A DNA stretch of 7,008 nucleotides from CAYWBW01 sp964456745 (GTDB taxonomy: Bacteria > Patescibacteriota > Gracilibacteria > GCA-2401425 > JAJOLG01). This document shows positions 1 to 6,065 of this stretch, one piece after another; the stretch's first letter is position 1; each line of letters starts with the position of its first letter. The stretch covers positions 1 through 7,008 of the forward strand of contig CAYWBW010000041.1 in the NCBI GenBank assembly GCA_964456745.1, in the 5' to 3' direction. A program made the translations under genes and the position numbers. Below the pieces are notes generated by a model. That model searched no databases. It had not been told where the DNA came from and saw only the letters and a list, made by a program, of their open reading frames with translations.

Positions 1-3000
1 TTATTCAATTCAAAATAAGCCATCTTGGGCAAATTTTGATACAGGTTCTTGAACTTTAAGTTGAACACCATGATGAATAGATGTTTGACCTCATAACGGT
101 ATCATTATCTCGGTATTTGATTGAACTGATACATGAAGTTTGGCTTCATTTGATATTACCATCAACGCAGCCCCAAACACCAACCCAACAATAGACACAA
201 TAGTAGATCAAACTTGAACAGAATGAGTTTTATTTTCTGTGATAGCTACTTGAAGTGATGTAGATTCAGATCCAGTTACATTTGAATGAGTTGATCTTCC
301 TTCTTGGTTAAGCATGTCAAGCACATGAGTACTTTCTTGAACTCCTACATTATTTATTGCTGATTCTTCACCTTATACTATAACAGTTAAAATTCTTGAT
401 GGTGAATGATGATCTTGAACTACTTCTTTTAATCTTACAATTAATGAAATGGATTTAATAACTATTACATCTAATTGATCAATTAATACAAGTACTTATG
501 ATGAGGCAAGTATTACTTGAATTGAAGCTGATTTAAGATGAAGTTCTGCTTGGTCTTGAGCTTATATCAAATATTCAACTAATTCTTGAAGCCTTACAAG
601 TAGAATTGATTTAACATGAGATGAAACTTGAGCAGATTGAACTTTTCCATCACTTACAAGATGAGACAAGTATTATTACAAAATTTATACTGATGATGAT
701 AAATCAAATACATCATCTTCAGCAATTTTAAATTTCACTACCGATAAAGTTGAGCTTACCAGTACTTGAACTGCAATACCCGCTAATACTAGCATTCAAT
801 TTACTTGAATTACAGCTACAATTTTATGAGAGGGAATTACTTATGATGCTATAGTTAAATGGAGTACTAATTCAGGTACTGTTAATTGATGAGGCGGAGC
901 TATATTTTCACTTTCATGATTGCCAACTAATTTTAATGATAATCTTACTGGTCTTTCAGATGGTCAGACTTATTATTATAGAATTTATATTACTACAAAT
1001 CATCAATCCGATGTTAGTGATAACGTAACATATCAAATTACTACAACTTCCACTCCTCTTGTTTCTGTAGCTTGAAATTGAATAGCAACTCCTTGAATTG
1101 ATTCCGTTGTTATAGATACAATTTCTGTAAATGTTTCATGATGATGAAATAGTTTTTCATGAGCTTATGTAAAATATTGAACAGATTCATGAGCTGTACT
1201 TTGATGATGATGAGATATCATGAGTCTTAACTGAGAATCTTCTAATTTAAGTTGAGAAGTGGTATCAGGTCTTACAGAAAATACTACTTATTATTATATG
1301 GTGTACGCTGATGATACTTCTTGAGTTACTCCTACCGCTACTTCGCCTTTAATGAATTTTACTACACTTCTTAATTCTTGAATTTCAATTTCATCTACTT
1401 GAACATTGTCCACCTATAACTATGAAGTTCACTGAGACACTTGAGTTACACTTTATACAGTAAATGGATCTTGATCTATTAGTGGGATTCAAGCAAATAT
1501 ATTATGATACCCAACAAATGATTTTGATGTAAAAGAAATAAGATATTGAACTGCTTCTGATTTGAGTACTTACTCTCAAGTTACTCTTTGATGAAATTCT
1601 TGAAATCTTACAGCTGAGATAACAGGTCTTTGAACTTGAACTTATTATTATCAAATATTATTATCAGATACTGATTGAAATTCAGCTACTTGAGCTATAG
1701 AAAGTTTTGTTATATGAGAAACTATGTTTTATGAAAATTGAATAATGTATGTTGAAACTTGAACTTTATCTACTACATATAATTCAGCTACAATTAATTT
1801 TGTTAAAGCTGCAGTAGCAAATTGATGAAGTGGAACTAATGTTTTTTCTTGAGCATGGGTTGAGTATTGAACAACAGTTGCTATGGAAAATAAAGTAGCG
1901 ATGACTTGAGATTATGAAACAAATCTTACTGCAAATATTACATGATTATCAGCTTCGACGCTATATTATTATAGAGTAGTTATTGAAGATACAGATCCTA
2001 TTCATACAATATTATATTATCCTGAAACATGGGCTGTATTTGTTACAGATGCTGTTCCAGCACTTCCAGCTACAATAGTAACTGTTAGGTCAAGTTGATG
2101 AGGATGATCATCAATTGTTGAATGTGTGAATAGTGACTACTTATTACCAAAATCTTCACAATTAAATTCTAATAAATTAGTTAGTTGAAATTTACTATTT
2201 AATCAATCTGCCTGAGAAGTTACAAGAAATATCGTTATGGCTGATTGTGATTCACGTTATAGAGTTGAAATAGATAAAGGAACTATGCTTACTTTAAGTG
2301 GGGCGCAATTTACATGAGAGTTAGAATTAAATAGAATGTTAAAAAGTGAGTTGCCAGAAAATACAGGTAATTTAACCATTATCAGAGCATATAATGCTTG
2401 AGCTAAGTCTTGAGAGTCTGTTGATTTTTCTTGAGAATTTTCATTTGCAGCTCCAATTTTGATTTCAAATTGAATGAATTCGAGCAAGGTTAAGCTTTAT
2501 AATTTTATAGATTGAGAATTTGTATTATTATGAGATGGTTGAACATTGTCCGAAGATTCAAAAAACATTTCTATTAAATTAACTTCATTAGATGATATTT
2601 ATATAGCTTATTGATCTTTAGAAGAAATTCAAGAAGTAGTTCAAGAGCAGTTACATGGTGCAAGCCTTTGATGTTGGAGACCAGCTAGCAATTCATTGGA
2701 TTTTACTGATATTACTGATCACTGGGCTGAAGAATTTATTAAAAAGGCATATAATTTTTGAATAGTTCAATGAAAGACAAAAGATAATTTTTATCCTGAT
2801 GCTAATGTTACAAGAGCAGAGCTTACAAAGATTGCAGTTAAGGCTTTTTGTTTAGCAGTGCCAACTAATCTTAAAGAGCAACCATTTAAAGATGTTTCTT
2901 TAAAATACTGGTACGCTCCCTATGTAGCTGCTTGAAAGTTAAATGATATTATTACTTGATATCCTGATAGAACAGCTAGGCCAAACAATCATGTTGTTCG

Positions 3001-3529
3001 TGCAGAAGCATTAAAAATTCTTCTTAGAGCGGCTTGATTTTCAAGTCTTTGAGAAATTGGTCAAAGTGAATTTAAAGATGTATTTGCTCAAAATTGGTTT
3101 TATCCATTTGTTTATTTTGCAGAACAGATTTGAATCATTCAATGATATACAATCCCAGAGGTAGCATGAGCTCTTCAGTTGGTTGATACAATGTTATACC
3201 CTTGAATGCAGGGTCAGTGAATAGCTTCACTTCAATTTATTTTAAAAGATTTATGATATTTAAAAGTTGAGCCATCAGGTTATTATTGACCTGCAACTCA
3301 ATTAGCTTTAGCAAGATACTTTTATGCAAAATGAATTATTAGACCTGCAACTACTCACGATTGGGCAGTTTGACCTACCGACAAATCAATGGTTGAAAAT
3401 CTTGCAAGTGAATTCACAAATCTTCATGTATCAGTAGATGAGCCACTATTTAGACCAAGAAATGCGATTACAAGAGCTGAGTCAGTGAAGATTATTATTA
3501 AGCTTATTGAGAAGGTGTTTAAAGGATAG
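1..3529 (+). CDS. Large SLH-anchored surface protein, C-terminal part (5' end outside window)
   Basis: The frame (codons starting at base 2) is open for 1175 residues to TAG at 3527-3529 when TGA is read as Gly. Visible order: one partial and one complete He_PIG/cadherin-like domain (about residues 1-149, with PSWLSM and TGVLSGTPT signatures). Then come about five fibronectin-III-like repeats of roughly 95-120 residues (nucleotides about 455-742, 746-1048, 1049-1366, 1367-1723, 1724-2053), most carrying a YYY motif as in TYYYYRIY followed by acidic residues. A beta-rich linker follows (about 2054-2690), with Cys708 and Cys749 as a possible disulfide. The C-terminus holds SLH repeats: SLH1 about 900-953 (DHWAEEFI, TRAELTKI), SLH2 962-1013 (VRAEALKIL), and SLH3 split into 1023-1050 and 1149-1173 (TRAESVKII) around a PG_binding_1-like domain (about 1064-1108, LGYLKVEPSGYYGPATQLAL). 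SLH domains bind cell-wall polymer, so the protein is inferred to be a cell-surface or S-layer component or adhesin; the ligand is unknown. No N-terminus or signal peptide is visible. Confidence 0.88.
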
Positions 3530-3558
3530 TGGATTTGGTTATTAAGTTTTTTTGATTG

Positions 3559-3594
3559 TACCAGGATTGTAAGGGTTCTGGTATTTATAATTTT
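3559..3594 (+). terminator. Probable intrinsic terminator of the surface-protein gene
   Basis: A 25-nt hairpin at 3559-3583 begins 30 nt after the TAG. The arms TACCAGGATT and GGTTCTGGTA pair over 10 positions (G-U pairs near the loop) around a GTAAG loop. The T-rich stretch TTTATAATTTT follows on the plus strand. The T tract is interrupted, so termination may be weak. On the minus strand the hairpin lies just past the toxin stop codon but is not followed by a U tract, so it is better assigned to the plus strand. Confidence 0.6.
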
Positions 3595-3881
3595 ACCCTC
3601 TTATTTCATGTGAGTTCCAACGATGAATGTGTGCCAATATTGAGAAAATAACATTTATCTTTTTCAATTATTAATTGAATTAATATTCTAATGTCTCATC
3701 AGACTTGCAATTCATGAATGTTTTTTCAAATATTTTTTAATGCTTTTCGATAGCATTTTGCATTAAATTTATCTTCTGAAAATTCAATAATTACTTGAGC
3801 TATTTTATCATTAATAATTTTGTTATTTCAAAATAATTTCGTTCTGTTTTTATTAAATTTTTTTGTGAAAATTAAAATCAT
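3585..3881 (-). CDS. RelE/StbE (YafQ-like) type II toxin
   Basis: A 98-residue protein on the minus strand, ATG at 3881-3879 and TAA at 3587-3585, read with TGA as Gly. The C-terminal half matches the RelE/ParE fold as seen in RelE/StbE/YafQ toxins: HELQVGGDIRILIQL (about 57-70), then a beta strand and NIGTHSSLE (81-89), corresponding to the family pattern GDIRIxY...DIGTHxxLY. Arg65 in GDIRI is in the position of the conserved arginine. Members are ribosome-dependent mRNA interferases; that activity is inferred here. The N-terminus (MILIFTKKFN) and the length are typical for the family. Its ATG lies inside the last codons of the antitoxin gene (10-nt overlap), and no Shine-Dalgarno sequence is visible, so translational coupling is likely. 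The usual terminal Tyr of GTHxxLY is Glu here, which may affect activity. Confidence 0.82.
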
Positions 3882-4144
3882 AATTTATCTTTAATCATTT
3901 TCCTTGATATTTTTTCATTTTTTGGATTTATTGTAATTATGTCTCATTTTTTAATGTCTTCTAGTCAATCTTGAACAAGGGATTTCCAATAATTATTATC
4001 AGATTTTAAAAGATGATCTTTGTAGTCAAAGAATAAATCTAAAGCCTTGTTGATAATAGATGATTTGTTTTTTTCATTTTTAATCTTTTGCCAATTGCAT
4101 TTTTTAATTGAAACAGATGTTTTATAAACCGTTGTAGTTGCCAT
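3872..4144 (-). CDS. Antitoxin of the RelE-type pair, probable ribbon-helix-helix protein
   Basis: A 90-residue protein on the minus strand, ATG at 4144-4142 and TAA at 3874-3872. Two or more internal TGA codons read as Gly (QDGLEDIKKGD). The N-terminus (TTTVYKTSVSI) looks like a short beta strand, followed by a helix-forming segment SSIINKALDLFF (28-39). This resembles the ribbon-helix-helix DNA-binding folds of RelB/CopG/ParD-type antitoxins; the assignment rests on this shape and on the adjacent toxin, not on a strong signature. The acidic/hydrophobic stretch YWKSLVQDGLEDIKKG (52-67) would be the toxin-neutralising part. It is the first gene of a two-gene operon, upstream of the toxin as is usual for RelB/RelE order. 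The palindrome overlapping its promoter suggests autorepression by the antitoxin or the complex. Confidence 0.72.
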
Positions 4145-4156
4145 AATATTTTAATT

Positions 4157-4188
4157 AAAGTATTACTATTATACATTAGTAATACTTT
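4157..4188. promoter_or_regulatory. Palindromic operator over the antitoxin promoter
   Basis: A perfect 12-bp inverted repeat, AAAGTATTACTA (4157-4168) and TAGTAATACTTT (4177-4188), with an 8-bp spacer that contains most of the -10 box of the minus-strand promoter. A protein bound here would block polymerase. Antitoxins usually bind such sites themselves, so this is inferred to be the autoregulatory site of the operon. Confidence 0.72.
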
Positions 4189-4196
4189 TAAAGCAA
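4168..4196 (-). promoter_or_regulatory. Promoter of the antitoxin-toxin operon
   Basis: On the minus strand, TTGCTT (4196-4191) and a perfect TATAAT (4173-4168) are separated by 17 bp, an ideal sigma-70-type arrangement. Transcription would start around 4161, leaving a leader of about 17 nt before the ATG at 4144. No clear ribosome binding site lies in that leader. Confidence 0.7.
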
Positions 4197-4205
4197 TTAT
4201 TTATT

Positions 4206-4270
4206 ATAATTTCAAAAATTATATAACTAACATAATAATATCAACCACATATTAAATTTTCGTTAAAATT
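4206..4270. repeat. AT-rich dyads in the divergent intergenic region
   Basis: Two short AT-only inverted repeats: ATAATTT-CAA-AAATTAT (4206-4222) and AATTTT-CGTT-AAAATT (4255-4270). In DNA this AT-rich such dyads can occur by chance. Their place between two divergent promoters makes a regulatory or terminator role possible but unproven. The rest of the 4197-4284 stretch shows nothing coding. Confidence 0.3.
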
Positions 4271-4284
4271 ATTTTTATAATCAC

Positions 4285-4312
4285 TTGCCACAAGCTTTGA
4301 ACAAATTATAAT
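4285..4312 (+). promoter_or_regulatory. Promoter of ackA, apparently giving a leaderless mRNA
   Basis: TTGCCA (4285-4290), a 16-bp spacer, and a perfect TATAAT (4307-4312). Only six bases (ACAACT) separate the -10 box from the ATG at 4319, so the normal start distance places +1 at or next to the A of the start codon. There is no room for a Shine-Dalgarno sequence. Confidence 0.72.
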
Positions 4313-4318
4313 ACAACT

Positions 4319-5392
4319 ATGATACTAATTATAAACCCTTGAAGTAGCTCAATAAAATACAACTTATACAAAAATAGCTGACTTCTGTTAAAATGATGAA
4401 ATATAGACATTAAAGATAAAAAAAACTACGCAAGTCCTATTAAAGAAATTGCATCAAAAATAGATGATATTAATTCAATATCTAAAATTGCATTTAGAGT
4501 TGTTCATTGATGACAAAAACATCGTAATACAACAAAAGTTACAGATAAATTTATAGAAGATTTTAAGGATTTGATTATTTACGCACCTATTCATAACGAT
4601 ATTGCATATAAATGTATTAAAAAAGCAAGAAGTGTATTTTATTGATCAGATATTTATGCAATTTTTGATACGAGTTTTCATAAAGATTTGCTTAAAGAAA
4701 ACAAGTACTATGCACTGCCTAAGGATTTTTCTGATAAATATTGAATTTTAAAATATTGATTTCATTGAATATCTTACGAATATTTATATGAAAAATTGTC
4801 TAAGCAAGAAGATGTAAAAAAGAAAAAAATAATTATTTGTCATTTATGAAGTGGGTGTAGTGTGTGTGCCATTAAAGATTGAAAAAGCATTGATACTTCA
4901 ATGTGATTTACACCTGTGTCTTGAATTATGAGCTCAAAGAGATCTTGAGACATAGATCCAAGCATTATATTATTTTTAATAAAAAAATGATTAAAAATAG
5001 TAGAAGTTAATGATTTGATTAATAATAATTCTGGGCTTGAATGACTTTCTTGAAATAGGGATATGAAAAGTTTGCTTATGCAAGAGTCTAAATGAAATGA
5101 GATAGCTGTGTTTACTATAAATAAATTTGTATTAGATGTACAAAAGACAATTTGATCTTATATAGCAGAAATGTGAGACATAGATATTTTAGTATTTTCA
5201 GGTGGAATAGGGGAATGATCTGCATACTTAAGAAAGAGGATTTGTGAGAATTTTTGATATATGAATTTAAGGCTTAATGATAAGATTAATGATTTAAATA
5301 ATGAGTGATTAATTTCAAATGAAGATTCGTGAGTTCGAGTTTTTATGCTGAATACAGATGAACAGGAGCAGATGTATAAGATGATTAGTTAA
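4319..5392 (+). CDS. ackA: Acetate kinase
   Basis: A 357-residue cytoplasmic enzyme interconverting acetyl phosphate + ADP and acetate + ATP. The start ATG gives MILIINPGSSSIKYNL, matching the family N-terminus exactly. Catalytic and binding motifs in order: N6 in NPGSSS, R60 in RVVHGGQKH, H92 in APIHN, D117 in FDTSFH, H149 in YGFHGIS, H175 in CHLGSG, DTSMGFTP (192-199), R208 in KRSGDIDP, SGGIGE (294-299) and E348 in NTDEQ. TGA stands at many of these glycines. Oddities: family members are usually about 400 residues, so this one is short, the N-terminal domain being reduced. The usual HLGNG is HLGSG (Ser178, codon at 4850), and MGTRSGD is SSKRSGD. All other core residues remain, so it is probably active. 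The gene stands alone, with no pta next to it, and is divergent from the toxin-antitoxin operon. Confidence 0.95.
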
Positions 5393-5473
5393 TAATTAGA
5401 AGTATTAACGTATATTTAACACTACACTTATATAATATATTTGTAGAAATTTTTGCAATATACGTAAGCAAAC
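5393..5473. other. Short AT-rich spacer after ackA
   Basis: No coding sequence and no convincing terminator for ackA. A TATAAT occurs at 5431-5436 but has no -35 box at a normal distance. A weak imperfect stem can be drawn at 5401-5423 without a following T tract. Just before the repeat arm, GCAAA-CGTC-TTTGC (5469-5482) can form a 5-bp hairpin that reaches into the arm. Confidence 0.35.
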
Positions 5474-5504
5474 GTCTTTGCGAGGAGTGTAACGACGAAG
5501 CAAT
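5474..5504 (+). repeat. 31-bp inverted repeat, left arm
   Basis: Begins GTCTTTGCGAGGAGTG and ends AACGACGAAGCAAT. It is identical to the reverse complement of 5902-5932. By count 15 of 31 bases are G or C, far above the AT-rich surroundings. The type (GCGAGGAG...ACGAAGCAAT) resembles short dispersed repeats known from several unrelated bacterial genomes, which is a recollection and not a search result. Confidence 0.9.
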
Positions 5505-5566
5505 TTGGTGACTTGAATAAAATAAATAATGGATATACAAGATAAAATTGATTTTAAAAAACAGCA

Positions 5567-5863
5567 ATGAATTGAAAAAAATGATATATCTATATATTAA
5601 CAAATAAAAGAAATTGAACTCTTTATGCTTGAGTTATAAGTAATATTATTCAGAGAGTATATCAACATAAGAATAAACAGATTAAATGATTTACTCAAAG
5701 GTATTGAATAAATAAATTGGTTTATTATGAAATATTTGATGATATTAAAAATGCAATTGAAAGAGAGAAGCAAATTAAGTGATGAAACAGGAGAACTAAA
5801 CTAAGATTGATTGAGAGTGTTAATCCAGACTGGAAAGATCTTTATTATTCAATAATTATATAA
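5567..5863 (+). CDS. GIY-YIG domain nuclease, small single-domain type
   Basis: A 98-residue protein, ATG at 5567 and TAA at 5861-5863, intact only if its TGA codons are Gly. An in-frame TAA at 5555 makes 5567 the first possible ATG. Motifs: GYIYIL (6-11, the GIY strand), LYAGV (19-23, the YIG strand, usually YIG or YVG), R30 and H34 in QRVYQHKNK, GFTQRYGINKLVYYE (41-55), catalytic Glu67 in IEREKQIK, and NPDW (86-89). This is the compact UPF0213/YhbQ-like class of about 90-100 residues, which cleaves DNA with one metal ion; its target here is unknown. The position after KG in REKQIKGW is normally Trp but is Gly73 (TGA at 5783-5785). A weak promoter, TTGAAT (5513) with TATACA (5534) and 15 bp spacing, is possible. 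There is no Shine-Dalgarno sequence. It lies inside inverted repeats. Confidence 0.87.
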
Positions 5864-5901
5864 ATATCCTATTTACTATTTAACTTGAGTTTTCATTCTG
5901 G

Positions 5902-5932
5902 ATTGCTTCGTCGTTACACTCCTCGCAAAGAC
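5902..5932 (-). repeat. 31-bp inverted repeat, right arm
   Basis: A perfect reverse complement of the left arm (ATTGCTTCGTCGTTAC at its plus-strand start). It lies 38 nt after the GIY-YIG stop codon. Directly after it, GCAA-AGACA-TTGC (5926-5938) plus the T-rich run ATTTAAAATTTTTT could act as a weak terminator for the nuclease gene. Confidence 0.9.
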
Positions 5933-5985
5933 ATTGCTATTTAAAATTTTTTATTAACATTTTCTTTCAACTATCATTAAACAAA

Positions 5986-6057
5986 ACCACATAATATCTA
6001 TTTCGTAAATTAAATTTACAAAATATCAGTAAACTTATTCAAATAAACCGTTATAGT
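5986..6057 (+). promoter_or_regulatory. Upstream region of the second surface-protein gene
   Basis: TATAGT at 6052-6057 is a plausible -10 box eight bases before the ATG at 6066, again implying little or no 5' leader. No good -35 box is present. Further upstream lie ACCACAT (5986-5992) and TTTCGT (6001-6006), a pair also present upstream of ackA (4244-4250 and 4258-4263). A perfect 7+7 bp dyad GTAAATT-A-AATTTAC (6005-6019) overlaps the second motif and could be a protein-binding site. Confidence 0.4.
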
Positions 6058-6065
6058 CTATAAAA

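Larger units (their letters stand above)
5474..5932 (+). mobile_element. GIY-YIG gene bounded by 31-bp inverted repeats (putative mobile or repeat-associated unit)
   Basis: A 459-bp unit whose two ends are perfect 31-bp inverted copies of one sequence. Beyond the perfect part, both arms continue with AGCAA after a 1-2 nt difference, so each arm is about 36-37 bp with one indel. The only evident gene inside is the GIY-YIG nuclease at 5567-5863. No target-site duplication is visible outside the arms and there is no transposase, so a classical insertion sequence is not supported. The unit may move by means of its nuclease, or the nuclease may act on copies of the repeat. Confidence 0.5.

Noticed and set aside
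2257..2487. Open frame of 76 codons on the minus strand under the standard code
   Set aside because: It lies wholly inside the linker-coding part of the large surface-protein gene, has no recognisable motif, and its existence is a by-product of the plus-strand codon pattern.
1..3529. Degraded pseudogene full of stops, or UGA as Trp (Mycoplasma code) or selenocysteine
   Set aside because: TAA and TAG are absent from the frame for 1175 codons, and the TGA positions match conserved glycines in SLH and peptidoglycan-binding motifs; TGG is used for Trp alongside, and the density is far too high for selenocysteine.
3530..3600. Bidirectional terminator between the convergent surface-protein and toxin genes
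   Set aside because: Only the plus-strand side of the hairpin is followed by a T-rich stretch; on the minus strand the hairpin is followed by a mainly A-rich sequence.
5529..5600. 23-codon open frame (starting MDIQDKIDF) just before the nuclease gene
   Set aside because: It overlaps the GIY-YIG start in another frame, is lysine-rich low-complexity sequence, and has no ribosome binding site or homology I recognise.
5385..5603. Open frame of 72 codons on the minus strand
   Set aside because: It runs through the ackA end, the left repeat arm and the start of the GIY-YIG gene; the translation is low-complexity (Ile, Leu, Tyr, Phe) as expected from AT-rich DNA.
5567..5863. GIY-YIG remnant with frameshifts
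   Set aside because: At first sight the region seems broken, but the frame starting at 5567 is continuous to TAA at 5861 with all catalytic motifs once TGA is Gly.
5474..5932. Classical insertion sequence or a two-repeat CRISPR remnant
   Set aside because: There is no transposase and no target-site duplication, and the repeats are inverted and 397 bp apart with a nuclease gene between them, not direct repeats with short spacers.
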